Origin: Prosopocoilus inquinatus
Taxonomy: Eukaryota; Arthropoda; Insecta; Coleoptera; Lucanidae
Length of the DNA: 64,000 nucleotides
Direction of reading: 5' to 3'
NCBI GenBank assembly: GCA_036172665.1
Contig: CM069877.1
Coordinates: 24,019,001-24,083,000, forward strand
Under the pieces are notes generated by a model. It ran no database searches and was not told the DNA's origin. It worked only from the letters and a program-made list of their open reading frames with translations. Numbering within the stretch: the stretch's first letter is position 1; each line of letters opens with the position of its first letter. Both the position numbers and the translations under genes were made by a program. Shown one piece after another: positions 9,938 to 22,300 of this stretch.

Positions 9938-11164
9938 TGTACTGTTCAATCTACGGTACGTACTTTTGTTTCCAAGGCTACTCGACGTGGTTTTTTTATT
10001 GAAGGCTCGTTATAAGAAGTATACACTTAAAAATTACTCCTATTTAAAAAGTGACATTGCTTTAGGAAAAGGGAAAAGACCGCTGCACTTAGTCTGCACT
10101 ATCGCTTTGCGATAAATCCTCGAAAGTGATGCTATATTTTAAAGTTAGAATACAGAATGCAAAGAACACACGTGAAAAATATAGAGGTAAAATGTTTTAT
10201 TTATTTTACGTATTTTTAAAAGGGATACATTTCAGATTTTCAGTCACATCATCTAAAATGTTTTTATATTAATAAGGAAAAATTGTTGAAAAACTGATGA
10301 AGAGTAAGTAATACGATTTTTTTAATTGTTTTGACATTATAATGTATTTATATATCATTTTCTTCATTTATATTTACAGAATTTTGTAACGTCACCGAGA
10401 ACAAAATCTTTAGCACGAGAAAATAATGGTGAAGCCATACAATTTTTTGAAAGAAATGTATGTTTAACAGCGATTACATAGAACTTTTGGACCAAACTCA
10501 ACTTACCAAATAGACACAGCTGATTACGTTCTATTGTCCCCCGCATGCAAGTACGCCTATTTCGCTCGTTCAGTATTTAATAAGCGGATTAGATTTAATA
10601 ATTATTATGATCTTCACGGCTTGTATTTTTATATTTGGTGATTCAATATATTATTTTGATTGTAAATACATATATTGATGTCCACCGACGTTTCATTAAT
10701 TGTATTAATAAACACTTTGCGTAGTAAAATTCCTTCTGTGTTACAATTAAAAAATATAATCTATATAGATACTTTAATACTGGATATACTTCATCTTTGC
10801 ATTTGGAATTTATTAAATCTATCTCTGTCTCACAAAATAAGAAAGATCTCCTTTGTAACTACTTATTATGAATACAGTTCATGACAATGGCACCCTTTGG
10901 AGAGCTGTTTCGACCCTGTTTGGGGGCTCCTCAGCAGAGGGATCGCGAAGTAATCAAACATTTTAAAGTTTACAAGTGTTAAAGCAGCTTTATTGAAGTG
11001 GACGTTGGCATGTGTTGCATTGTTTCATATTGCTAAACTAAAAATTTGCACCAATAAGTACAGAATTAAGTAACATACAAAAAATATGTTAGGTAGTGAT
11101 TGCTGCAGATTTTTAGTTTGTAAAATGATGCGATGCTAATGTGCGTTTTACTTCAAAGTTACAT

Positions 11165-11490
11165 ATTGTGTTTCACTTCTCAGCTACAAACCCCTGACTT
11201 TTTAAATTTATTTACGGATCGATTCTAAATTTTTGTCAATTGTGCGTCCTTTTAAAACCAACATTTTCTGATTATAAAGCCGCAGTCAAAAACAAATTGC
11301 AAAAAATTAACATATTAGACTTTGTTTAATCACGAAAAGTTATAAAGAAATTTGGGGTTATTTCCTGATTTTAAATAACTTTTTTAAATAACTTTTCATG
11401 ATTAAACAAGGCGAAATTTTAAAATCGATCCGTTAATAAATTTAAAAAAAGTACAGATGTGTGTAGATGAGAAGTGAAATACAGTGTGTT
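11165..11490. repeat. Fold-back segment inside the 4.1-kb element
   Basis: The left arm (about 11165-11235, GTTTCACTTCTCAGCTACA...) is inverted at about 11415-11488 (...GAGAAGTGAAATACAG). A second inner pair (AATCACGAAAAGTTAT and its inverse near 11393) shows the arms continue toward the centre. No ORF. Confidence 0.7.
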
Positions 11491-11810
11491 ATCTTGTAAT
11501 AGTGCAATGTTTCTAAAGGAACGTCAATGACACATTCCTAAAGGAACGTTCATGAAACAAGTATAGGAAACATAATGCTAATATTACGTTTAAATATTAA
11601 TAAAACATTGCAATTTATGTTTCTACAGCGTTAATAAAGAAACGTCGGATCAACATTTCTATTATAACGTTATTCTGCAACATCGCTTACTAGGACATAG
11701 AACTATCGGCATAACGTTACTTTCTACACTAAACACGTTTAACCGGAAACATTATGTATGACTAAATAACGTTCACAAAATGTTTACATAACATTTTTTT
11801 GCTTAGTGGG

Positions 11811-11945
11811 TACCTTCATCTACAAGCGCTTGTTTCGGCCGTTCTTGTAAGACGCTTTTCTTTCCCGAATTTTCCAGGCCTCTTTCTTCTAATTCCTCAC
11901 GCAGCTCTTTCACTTTTAACTCTCACAGCTTTATTCTTGAAATAT
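11811..11945 (-). pseudogene. gag: Gypsy B gag N-terminus
   Basis: On the minus strand this reads a SAP-like start (VKELREELEER...) and then VDEG, which continues exactly into KDVETFEFEI at 7711 once the inserted transposon is removed. Part of the SAP-like segment seems degraded. Confidence 0.7.
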
Positions 11946-11963
11946 CCGCTTCTGACACCAATT

Positions 11964-12157
11964 TGTTACGAATGTGGGGTTCACAAATTATAGTCGTTAA
12001 ATTTCAAAACACTTTAATTATAAGCTGCTGCTTACAACAATTAACAACACAATTGTATTGAGCTTGTCTATCAAATAACACTTTTACAAAATGTATTTTC
12101 TATTTATTCGAGGTACGAATTCTTCTGACTACTGACTGACTACTTCTGACGGATCGT
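11964..12157 (-). repeat. Gypsy B 5' LTR (probably truncated)
   Basis: On the minus strand it ends CGTAACA just before the primer-binding-site-like sequence. It includes an AATAAATAG-like signal. The outer end is not certain, because the fold-back family copy starting at 12158 (GGCACTCGATC) abuts it. No second LTR is in the window. Confidence 0.6.
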
Positions 12158-12670
12158 ATGGCACTCGATCTCTGTCTAAGGACACAAGTACTGCCATCAT
12201 ATGTTTTTGACATTTGACTGTGGGTATTTGACCTTGAACGAGTGGGTTGTCAAAAATGACAAACTGGAATATTTTAGAAAAATTTTGTGCAAATCGTTTT
12301 TTGATTGCAGTGAGAACCTCGAGCAGTCTCTGGACAGCTGTTTCAGCCCTGCTTGGGGCTTCTTAAGCAGAGACGTAGCTCGACATTCCCACTGCAGACC
12401 AAAAACGACTTGCCCAATTTATTCGCAATTGCGATGTAAGAATGATGAACATATAAAATAGCGACATCTTACTCATCGCAATGTCAGGTCAAAAAGCGAT
12501 AGTAAGATGTCGCTATTTTATGAGTTCAGGAATATTTTATGTAAATCAAGACGAAAAATGAGGCAGATTACTTTAAATTTCCATTGTATTGAGGCAAAAT
12601 ATAAGTTTATAATAACTCCAAGCGTTTACAATAGGAATATGACATAATAAACGGAAAACTGTTCAGTTTT
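12158..12670 (+). mobile_element. TTAA-type fold-back family, truncated copy
   Basis: It begins GGCACTCGATCTCTGTCTAA, identical to the terminus of the complete copy at 52953. It then carries the family core (CAGCTGTTTCAGCCCTGCTT) and a palindrome around AATAGCGACATCTTACT and its inverse. The end near 12670 matches the inner right part of 53660-53700 but lacks the far terminus. Confidence 0.75.
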
Positions 12671-13000
12671 TAATCTTTAACCGGACAAGAGTCAACTGCT
12701 ATTATGAGAAACTGTAAGTTCTGCTTAAATAGCATCCGTTTTGGTCAAGTATTACCTACGGCTCTTTCGATTGGACAATGAACTTCGTTTTGATCCTTAT
12801 TGGTTTTCGAACTTGCTAAATGTAATTATATTTCAAGTTTCATTATCCAGAGCCTAATAGTCACATTAGAACACGGCGGAAAATTACAGTCGAGATCGAG
12901 AGCGAGAGAAAAAAAAATTATGTGACCACCCAAAATATTTTATATGGATATGGATTTATATGGATTTTTTTGGGTGGTCACATATTTTTTTTTTCGATTT

Positions 13001-13178
13001 ATATACTTATTTATTCGTTAGAATAAGAAGTTTTTTAGTTTATTTTTAGGTACAAATAACAGGGAATTATATACTTATTTATTCGTTAGAATAAGAAGTT
13101 TTTTAGTTTATTTTTAGGTACAAATAACAGGGAATTATATACTTATTTATTCGTTAGAATAAGGAGTTTTTTCGGGTC
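13001..13178 (+). repeat. 68-bp tandem repeat, about 2.6 copies
   Basis: Units starting ATATACTTATTTATTCGTTA begin at 13001, 13069 and 13137, with nearly identical sequence. They follow a short palindrome (TGTGACCACCCAAAA and its inverse, 12926-12985). Confidence 0.9.
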
Positions 13179-13455
13179 TTTGGACAATTTATTTCCGCAT
13201 TTCCGTGTTGTTTGGTTAGCTCTTGTTTGTAAGGTTTTCTGACAGTTAATTTTGGGTGTTCACATATTTTTTTTTTCCTCGATTTATACATTAACATATA
13301 TAGTTTATTTAAAATTTTTACATATTAATTTATATTTACTTACATGTAGACATATATATCTTTTAGAATGATTAGATTGTTGTTAGCTTTAATATTTTTA
13401 TGATTTTATCAGTGTGATTAGGTAGTTTTAAATCTTTCTTAGTGCTTTTAAGTTG

Positions 13456-13506
13456 GTAGCGTACTGAAGATGGCAACTTAGCTGCCGAAATACGTATCTA
13501 CGGATA
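13456..13506 (+). ncRNA. Hammerhead-ribozyme-like motif 1
   Basis: The core CTGAAGA (13464-13470) is followed by a stem II candidate (GGCAAC/GCTGCC, one mismatch, 3-base loop), GAAA (13487-13490), and a tiny stem III (ATACGTAT). The predicted cleavage site is after C13498. The bases before the core (CGTA) pair with those after the site (TACG), giving a 4-bp stem I. A very short stem III is the layout known for minimal hammerheads of Penelope-like elements and related retroelements. Activity is not shown; stem I is weak. Confidence 0.65.
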
Positions 13507-13592
13507 TAAAAATTATTGTGAGCGGAGGTTAATTTCAATTATCTCTTAAACCACAGTCTCCTTTACTATTTTAGTTTACCGTAAGGTAAATT

Positions 13593-14452
13593 ATGAATTT
13601 TGTAATAAAAACTTTAACGTTTAATTTATAAACTTTTCCCGAAGTAGCTGCAAAACCTATAGCGAAGCGTCGATTTAAATTTTTCAAATGTCCGCTACAA
13701 AATAATTATATGTATATTATTATAATAATTTTCATCGGACAAGATAGTGCTTCAATTATTTAACTTTTCCATAAAAGAAAACAAAGCTTGTAAATTTAAA
13801 TAAATAGCAAGAGTAATATATTTTTATTTAACAATTTTACTTAGTCTCTGCCGTTTTGAGTATTTTGGAAACTAATTTTTCTTCTTAATTTACAAAAAGT
13901 TTTTCATGACTTTAATTGGCACAGTCCTTTCCTTTTTTGTATTTTTTTACAATGGCGGATGCATTCCTTCGTATAGTTGCAGAAACTATGTAATTTCCTT
14001 TGGGAAAGTTATAATAAAACACATTTTCTCCTTTTACTTTGGTCGGAGCCGGCATTTTTACGTTTAAATATTAGGCGCTGTATTTGAATATGGATCGATG
14101 GTGACGTCACAACAGCGGTCGGAGCGGGCTTACATTGCGGTATAGGGATCGACCAATCCTATAGTGTGTCTATAGTGTGTTCTTGGTCCATACTGATTGA
14201 TGTGTATACTGTGCGTCGAACTGCGGTACCTTGTGTTTGAAACTTGAGTTACTTCTTCCAAACTTTGCTTTTATGGAAAAGTTAAATAATTGAAGCACTA
14301 TCTTGTCCGATGAAAATTATTATAATAATATACATATAATTATTTTGTGGCGGACATTTGAAAAATTTAAATGGACGCTTCGCTATGGGTTTTGCAGCTA
14401 CTTCGGGAAAATTTTATAAATTAAACGTTAAAGTTTTCATTACAAAATTCAT
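13593..14452. repeat. Fold-back element with about 190-bp arms
   Basis: The left arm 13593-13779 is the inverse of 14265-14452 with few differences. The arms include ATGAATTTTGTAATAAAAAC and its inverse at the outer ends. The 480-bp spacer holds no clear ORF. Confidence 0.88.
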
Positions 14453-14477
14453 ATTTCCAAGAAAAACTAAATACGTG

Positions 14478-14995
14478 ATTCAGAAATATCTCCCGATATT
14501 TTCAGGGTGAATAGAACATCAGATCACCTTTATATAATTTTTTTCCCAAAAGTGAATAATAATATTTTGCCAAGTTCTTCTGGATCCTTTAAATTATTAA
14601 ACTAATATTTTAAATGTTGGTATAAAACATCTAACTGCTCATAAACAACATATTTGTCAGATTCTCGATTACCCCTTCTTTATAAGGGATAGTTTTGAGA
14701 AGTAACTTCCAGTATTTTATCCCTATTTTTTACACATTTCATCAAAAATTTATGAAGGAAACATTCTTTAGATAATTTGGCATAAAAGAAGCTTTTTTAT
14801 TGCATTTCCATAAATCAAACCGTTTTCGAGTAATTGAGGTTTAAATGTAACAATACATCTATTACGCAATGTTAACACACTACAACTAACCTAATTTCTT
14901 ATTTTTTATTTTTCGAAAAAGATTTATATATAAAGGTGACCTTATTTTTTGATGTTCTTTTCGCCCTAAAAATATCGGGACACATTTCTGAATCT
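14478..14995. repeat. Fold-back element with about 60-70-bp arms
   Basis: ATTCAGAAATATCTCCCGAT at 14478 onward is inverted at about 14980-14995, and AGATCACCTTTATATA is mirrored near 14925-14945. The spacer is AT-rich and non-coding. Confidence 0.75.
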
Positions 14996-14999
14996 CGGT

Positions 15000-15884
15000 G
15001 GAGAATTTATCCCGAAGAAGCAATTTTTCGAAGTATCCGTGCAAAGATAAATACGTGTTTTATAATAATTTTTGAATTAAATTAATTTGTTTAAAATAAT
15101 ATAATTTTTAAAGTGTCATAGAAAAAGTAAGTATTTAAACATAGAAAAACTCTAATTTGTGTAATGTGTTAAAAATGTGTCGTGCCCAAATTATAGTGTC
15201 GAGAAAGCGGCGACATTTCGTCCAAAATGAGCCGGATATTATTCGGGGTTATATCTCAAAAACTATGCATTTGCGAAAAATCATGTTTCGGCGTGGGAAA
15301 GTAGCTCTTGAAGTTTGTCCCATTTGTCCCCTCATTGAAATTACATCTATAATTACAATAAGAAAATTTGTAACTAGATGTAAAATAAAGAAAAATGGTT
15401 TCAAGATTTGTGCTTAAGATGTTGGTAACATTGTATGAACAACGTAGTAACCAGCAGTGTTGCCAATATAGCGGGTTTCTCGGTAGTTCTAGCCTGAGTT
15501 TCCTGCTTGAGTTCTAGCTGGTTCTAGCTTAATTGAAATCATATCTGGAGTCAGAATTTTACATCTAACTGCTAGCGGATCTTTTGGCTTATTTACGCGT
15601 TTTCTTCAGCGGAATTATAGCTTATACATTTTAAGTTTTTAATCTTTAATTTGTTTCTCTTGACAACTTATTTATTTACTTTTTTCACTCCTGACAAGCT
15701 ATCAATCGGTAGTGAAACGTTAAGTATTTTCCATTTATAATTCTGTCCGATTTAAGATTAAAAACTTACAATTTTCATCGGCCAAGAGTCAATTACTCTT
15801 AGTATTCTTATAAATTTTGTAAAAAATTCAAATTATAAGTAACGAAACTGGAATTGATGCATAAATAAATACCTTACTTTTCAT
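15000..15884. other. Non-coding stretch, no gene recognised
   Basis: An 86-residue frame at 15157-15417 matches no family I recognise and has no conserved motif. Around 15600-15790 a loose inverted pair (AGTTTTTAATCTTTAA) suggests decayed repeat DNA. Confidence 0.5.
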
Positions 15885-17805
15885 CTAAGATCAGGAGAGA
15901 GAGCCAATTCCCATGTAAATTTTTTGTCCACGTAATATGACGTAGTAGTACTTAGTAACGTATTTATCTGTTGCGATGGCGCCACTATTCTACGCGCGCT
16001 TTTTTACGCGCCTTTTTAATTCAAATAATTCTTTAGGTTTTCTTCTCCATACATTCATTTAAGTAATACGTTATATTCTGCAAAGCCTCTAATATGCTGT
16101 AATATACATTACAAGTCTTTACAGAATATAACGTATTACCCAAATGAATGTATGGAGAAGAAAACCTAAAGAAACGGAAAATCATGCTTAAATTATGATA
16201 TTTACTAGATTTTAAGCTAACAAAACAAACCTCATATTATTCCCAAATTACTATATTTAACTGCAAGTAATAACACATTATTTATACATTGTTTTTCATA
16301 ATTTATGGAAATGCTTTCAAAATTGCAATTTAATAAATTCTTTCTTTATCCGTACACATTATTTTTGACTTTAAGTGTGAATATCTTCAAAATTACTGCA
16401 AATTAAACTTTTTTTGACAATTTTTATTCAGAATATTTTACTTTGATCAACTTTAAATTTTATAAATCAGCTAATCACTAAAACAATGCATCGACTGTAT
16501 TCAAACAAAGAGTTCTCTGTGTGATGAAGACCGGCTTTGCGGAAAAATATGTAAATTAAGGTTAATGTCAAATACAGTATGCCGGAAATCTAAAACGAAT
16601 ACACATTTGGTTGACGCAGATGACTTGCAGCAACCCAAGTCATCTAAAACGAATATACCTAATATAATACTTGTTACACTTTAATAAAATCATTTAAAGT
16701 GATTGTTTCATAGTTGTAGCTCCTACCTTCTACACTTTCATTTCTATTAAAATGATGAATTGTCTCGGTAGGTAATTACGATGTAGGATCTCCATATTAA
16801 TTTAATCGTCCTGCATCCATGTCCTGGATACACATATCTGTAACAATTTATATTTTGCTGCTATTGTTAATTTGGTATAATAAAAACCTTATTATGGATT
16901 ATTGAGATGCTAACGGTAATGCTAACCTTTCATCAGTGTGACGCATACACATCTTTTTGCATCGAAATTGTCACGGCTTCGTTACTTAAATTAGCAGCCC
17001 CAATTCCAAAGTGAAGGGAATTTGGTCTCATTGGAACATGAATTGCATCCAATAACTACACATTTAAATCTTCTTTTGCAGATCTTGCCAGGTTCATTTT
17101 TCTCAAAGTCTGTTTATATTAGAGACTATTCTCTAGTCACACAAAAATAATTTAATCATCAACAATGTTTACTTAACGGATAATTTGATTTAACCCATTA
17201 TATTTGTGCCAGATCTTTAATTTATTAAACGATCACCATCACCGCCATCACTAAAGCAGTTAACATTAGTTGTCTTTTATTTGCAACGCAGGTTAGTTCA
17301 GGTCAGTTCAGTTTAACCCAAAGTGAACTGATCTTAAGTGATCGATTTAATAGTAAATAAAACATGCGAGATGTGATTACTGTATTTTAATCTTCAGATG
17401 AAGATATTATTTTTGCATCACTTTACAGTGAGTTAAGCAAAAACAAAAGTTTGTTTAGACGAGTAATGTAATTTGACAAACAGTTGAAATAACATCCCCT
17501 CTACTAGTGAACCAACTGATCCAAACTGATCTAGAATTTTCGAGGTGTAGTAACAGCAAGGCGGGAAGTATTTTAGATCACTTTGGGTTAGATCATGTAG
17601 CCAAATAAAATAGACAAATTTTTGAATAAGTGATCCAGGGTCAAAGTGAACTGATCTGACGTGCAAATAAAAGGCAACTACTGACAACATGTGACATTTC
17701 ATTCGCGCCAAATTTACAATTACTTCTAGCGCCATCTCTGCGGATAAATACGTTACTAAAGCAGCCTGGACAAAAATTTTCAATTGCCAATAAACCTCTC
17801 TCCTG
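15885..17805 (-). mobile_element. Interspersed repeat A, copy 2 (longest, inverted)
   Basis: It is the reverse complement of 31300-32640 over most of its length. Its imperfect terminal inverted repeats both contain TTAGTAACGTATTTATC followed by a GGCGC motif. Near one end lies a hairpin at 16028-16176 with about 65-bp arms (CTTTAGGTTTTCTTCTCCA and its inverse). A second element is nested at 17268-17679. No transposase is present. Confidence 0.8.
17268..17679. mobile_element. Small TIR element nested in repeat A copy 2
   Basis: Copy 3 of repeat A has uninterrupted sequence here. The insert begins AGTTGTCTTTTATTTGCA and ends TGCAAATAAAAGGCAACT. It holds further inverted motifs around AAAGTGAACTGATC. 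A 3-bp ATT/ACT duplication is possible. Non-coding. Confidence 0.7.
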
Positions 17806-17978
17806 CTCCTGAATCTACGATGTATGATACATAAAACATTACAGACTATCATAGAAATTTAGAAACTGTCCTAGAACATTAAAAACTAGACTACATGCGA
17901 TTGAAACGTAGTGGATCAGTTGGAGTAACTCCGAGTACTTCATTTTGCAATTGCAGAAGTTAACTATCCTTGGCCAAG

Positions 17979-18122
17979 GATAGTTAACATATAGGATTAC
18001 ACAAATTAGAGTTGCTCGATCACCCGATTTCGTCTGCTGGGCCCGTGAACCGCGTGACGTAATCAAGCGGTTCAAGCAACAGACAAAATCGGGCGATCGC
18101 GCAATCCTATATGTTAACTATC
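17979..18122. repeat. Short fold-back (about 144 bp)
   Basis: GATAGTTAACATATAGGATT at the left is inverted as AATCCTATATGTTAACTATC at the right. The inner arms CGATCACCCGATTT and AAATCGGGCGATCG also pair. Confidence 0.85.
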
Positions 18123-18126
18123 TTTA

Positions 18127-18684
18127 AGCGAATTCGTTTGGCAAGTGGTTGCAAGCAGTCCGGTTACGAGTGGTGGGTAGCGGTTGCTCTAACGTCATAA
18201 CTCGTGACGTCTACAAACGAATTTGGTCGCGTCGGTGAAAAAGTAGCACGTTTTGTACGCCGCATAAATTATTTTGAATTAGGGTCTTCATAAAAAAATA
18301 CATCTGTGATAAAGTAATATTAGATTAATCTTTCAAAGAAGGTAAGAAAAAGAATTAATACATTTAATAATAATTAATGATAAAATGTACTTTTGCACAT
18401 CTTGATATAAAGCATTTGCATTTTATAGGTATAAGTTGCAATACGTGACAAAATAGAATAACCAAACGTGACCAAACATCGGTTTAAAAGTTTAAACAGA
18501 GACAGATATATATCTACCGCTGTCAACCGTTCGAAGGTACCGTGCTCCGAAGCAGGTTGAGAATCTGACGGACCGTGAGCGAATGTAAGATGACGTCATG
18601 ACCGTATCAATAAAATTTAAGTGGTCGTTGACGGTTACTCTTTTACAACCTACCGCCAGCAACCGCTCGTCAAACGAATTCGCT
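18127..18684. mobile_element. TA-flanked MITE, 558 bp
   Basis: The terminal inverted repeats AGCGAATTCGTTTG and CAAACGAATTCGCT are flanked by TA (18125-18126 and 18685-18686). The interior resembles the element at 22042-22460 (GTTACGAGTGG motif). No ORF. Confidence 0.8.
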
Positions 18685-18689
18685 TATAG

Positions 18690-19287
18690 AGTAGGGACAG
18701 CTTCGGCTTTTTGCTTACAAAGTTTCTGAGGGCGTATGTCTGAACACAAGCGGTCCTTTCTCAAATAGTCGAGGATGGCGCAACGGTCAATGGTTGATTT
18801 TTCAATAGCCGCGTTCAGGTAATCACAGGAGCCGAGTTACTAATTCAACATAGCTATTGAATAAACATGATTTTGGAATGCCAATCTTCAGTAGCTAGTA
18901 TTCTCACATTAACCCTTTAAGAACACGAGTTGTTAACTTTCAATATGCTGAGTCTGCATACAGGCTCGGTGATCACCTGAACATGGCCAGAGAGCGGACG
19001 TTCCACCCGAATTCCGGCGGCACACATTCAATATGGCCGTCAATTACCGATCAGCTGTTTTGGTAAATAAGTAACTATTAGATTATCTTATCGAATTTCA
19101 TCCAATTTCGAATATTTTGACCTTACTTGTAATTTTTCTAACAAAACAGGTCTTTGTCGTTTATAATAAGAAGTATATCTTACGAAATAAATAACTTTTT
19201 CAAGTAGCGACATCTGGTAGCATTAGAATGACTGCCCGCTAACATAGGTTCGGAAAATTGTAGGTGCCGACAGAAGCTGTCCCTACT
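18690..19287. mobile_element. MITE D copy 1, immediately upstream of STRAP
   Basis: The ends AGTAGGGACAGCTTC and GAAGCTGTCCCTACT are inverted repeats, and a second copy at 38007-38593 is closely similar throughout. It ends about 103 bp before the STRAP start codon, so it lies in or next to the promoter. It contains GC-rich blocks unlike the AT-rich surroundings. Confidence 0.85.
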
Positions 19288-19390
19288 AATTGATGTCTAA
19301 ACTGTCGACGTCGAACTCACTCAAATGTGAGTTTAATCTGGTTGAATCACTTGAATGTGTGGTTGAATGTTGTTGTAGAGCGATGAGAAA

Positions 19391-22300
19391 ATGGCAAATT
19401 TGAGACAGACTCCTTTAACTTGTAGTGGACATACCCGCCCAGTCGTGCATTTAGACTTTAGCTCGGTAACAGACAGCGGTTATTTCTTAATTTCGGCATG
19501 CAAAGGTGAGTTCCATTTGATGGTCCACAACCATAACATTGAACCAGTGTCTTCAGTTATTGCCTTGGCCTGATTTTAATTAGAAAATTCTCAGCTTTGC
19601 CTTTGATTGATTCTGGTTTCGGTATTTTTTTTACTAGCAAGGTAAGATTTTTTCTTTGGTTAGATGGGAAGCCCATGCTGCGTCAAGGAGATACCGGAGA
19701 CTGGATTGGCACGTTCGAAGGGCACAAAGGCGCTGTTTGGGGTGTTGCTCTGAACGCAGATGCTACCAGGGCTGCGAGCGGAGCAGCTGATTTCACAGGA
19801 AAAGTCTGGGATGCTATAACAGGGGAAGAGCTTCAGTCATTTCAGCATAATCACATCGTGAAGAGTGTTAACTTTTCCAAAGACAATAAATTTTTGGCAA
19901 CTGGAAGTAATGAGAGACTTGTCAAGATTTTTGATTTATGCAAACCTGATGCAAGTGAGAGCAGTTTTTGATTTATTATTTGTTCACAAATTAAAAGACC
20001 ACTTCCGGTGTTGGCTTGTGAAAAATACAACCAGTAAACTGACAAGTAGTGTTTGAAATAAATGACAGGGTTATGTGTTCTGAACAGATTCATGGTTTTA
20101 AATTTAATAATTATGATAGATTCATGGTTTTTACCTTATCGTTCATGAAGAATTTTATAACAGACAAACTGTAATTATCCATTGTGTCAGGAACGTATGA
20201 ATTTTTCGTAGAAATATGCAGGCAGATATGTAATTACATTTTTGCATTTGCAAAGAGAGAAATGAACGAGAACATAAGTTAAAATGTAACATGAAAGTAT
20301 TGAAATTATATAAACAATCTCCAGATTCACAAAGAAGTAGTTACATCCATCAGACTCGAGTACTTGCTGGCGTCAAATTTTTTATTTCAGCACAACATTT
20401 GTTGAGTGCTTCTTTTATTTTAACATTTAAAATATTTCTCTGCTTTCCAAGTATTGAAATGGCTTGTTAAAATGAATAAAAATGCTGTACCATTAAAATT
20501 GAAATTACAAATTGCTTTGACATGAAACTTCAAATACCTTGCCAATAGTATTTTAATAATGTTTTATAGGGGACTTATGTTTTATACCAACATAATGCAA
20601 CAGGTGGTGGTGTCTTAATTTGTGAATAACGTATATTATGCATTCACTCTTTTTCCTTATCAGAGCAGGCCGTGTTCTCGTTTATTTAGGTTGCTTTGGT
20701 GCTTACATGAATTTTGATGAAGGCCAGAATCTGACATGAAAAATATTATGACAATTCCACACCAGTAATCTAACTGTAGCCGCTTTCCAATTACGAATTT
20801 CAAGCACCTGAGGTGATCTAAACTGATCTGATCCAAACTATACTCCCTAGATTTCAATGGGAATGCTACATAACTCATATAGAGGGTAGGGCAAAAGTAT
20901 GGAACCGGCTTAATATTCCTAAAACTGTTTGACGTAATTATTTGAAATTTGCTGTGTGATTCAGAGTCAATAGGACCTACATTACCAATTTGTTTCAATT
21001 GTTTATCTGCTCTTGTTTCTGAGATCCAATGCCTACTTGATTTTTTTTTAAATAACAACCTACTGATTTTTTTCCTCTATTTAATAGTTCGTTTAATTCT
21101 TTAAACGACCACATAAAAATATTTATCTATTGCATAAGAAAATTTTCGAGGAAATAATGTTTGAAGGAAAAAGTTAGAAAAAATGGTTTACGCTGATATT
21201 TGGTATTTGTTTTCATGTTTTTAAGGCAATTCTTATTAAAATTTTCTTTAGTGCTGTCTTAAAAATAGCCCATAATCTTGTGGTCTTCCAGTTTTTTCGT
21301 TAAAACTAGAATTTTTGTCGAATATCAGACAATAAACCATTTTTCCTAACTTTTTCATTCAAACGTTATTTTCTCGAAAATTTTCTTATGTAATAGATTA
21401 ATATTTTTATGTGGTCGTTTAAAGAATTAAACAAGCTATTAAATACAGGAAAGAAATCAGCAGGTTGTCATTAAAAAAAATCAAGTAGGCGTTGGATTTC
21501 AGAGACAAGAGCAGATAAACAATTGAAATAAATTGGTAATGTAGGTCCAATTGACTCTGAATCACACACCAAATTTCAAATAGATACGTCAAACAGTTTT
21601 CGAAATATTATGTCGGTTCCATGCTTTTGTCCTTCCCCATATTTGTTTTCACATTTTAAAAATAACTTTTATTGAAGTTTGCATTAGTTCTATCTTAAAA
21701 GCAACCCATCTTGTGGCCTTCTAGTTTTTTTTTGTTAATACTAATATTTTGTCGAATATCAAGCATAGACCATTTTTCTTAACTTTTTCATCAAACATTA
21801 TTTTCTCGAAAATTTTCTTATGTAATAGATAAATATTAACATATTGGATCAGTTCGGAGGAGCTCCGAGTAGCTCATTTTGGCAATTGGAAAACGGCTAA
21901 TATTGCCAAAAATGAAGAAACACCTATCTGTGACCGAGTCTAGCTTAAATAATACACCTACTACTGCAATCAATATGGTGTGAGTGTATTAAAATCGTAA
22001 ACTTAAAATTGAAAATAATCGTAATCGTTTCATCTAACGTCTATAAGTGATTTTTCGCGACTAACCCGTTACGAGTGGCTAGGCGAAATAAGTGACCACT
22101 GCATTTTCGTGACTTACCGGTAACTGTTGATATGATGTCACATATGTTACTGCGATTATTATTTTCCTAACCCGGTAAGAGAGTTGTGTAACGTTGCTGT
22201 CTCTCTCTTATTCCGTGAGTTCTACTCAGAACCGTGGTTCCGCTTGCTTACCTCAACTTAATTCAATCACAACTTTTTTTTCCAATAGTTAAATACACAA

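Larger units (their letters stand above)
7712..11810. mobile_element. 4.1-kb non-coding DNA transposon inserted in gypsy B gag
   Basis: The ends are inverted repeats (CCCACTAAGCAA at 7712 and TTGCTTAGTGGG-like at 11810). TA lies on each side (7710-7711 and 11811-11812), and removing the element with one TA restores the gag frame. Subterminal regions are rich in AACGTT/ATGTTA-like motifs. I see no transposase. TA duplication fits Tc1/mariner-type mobilisation in trans, but the superfamily is uncertain. It contains a nested hAT-like MITE and a fold-back segment. Confidence 0.8.
5628..12157 (-). mobile_element. Second Ty3/gypsy element (type B), 3'-truncated and split by a DNA transposon
   Basis: Read on the minus strand: LTR (12157-11964), primer-binding-site-like TGGTGTCAGAAGCGG (11960-11946), gag start (to 11811), a 4.1-kb foreign insertion (11810-7712), rest of gag and protease (7711-6203), and start of RT (6095-5640). 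The element is lost beyond the RT fingers. Joining the two gag halves at a single TA keeps the frame, which proves the insertion. It differs in sequence from the plus-strand gypsy family but shares the gag layout. Confidence 0.85.

Noticed and set aside
10890..10970. Diverged match to the fold-back family core (GAGAGCTGTTTCGACCCTGT)
   Set aside because: It is too short and too diverged to call a copy with confidence.
15157..15417. An 86-residue open frame as a possible gene
   Set aside because: It has no recognisable domain, lies among fold-back repeats, and shows no splice or promoter context. It is most likely chance.
17433..17852. 139-residue minus-strand frame
   Set aside because: It lies across the junction of repeat A copy 2 and its nested TIR element and shows no protein family features.
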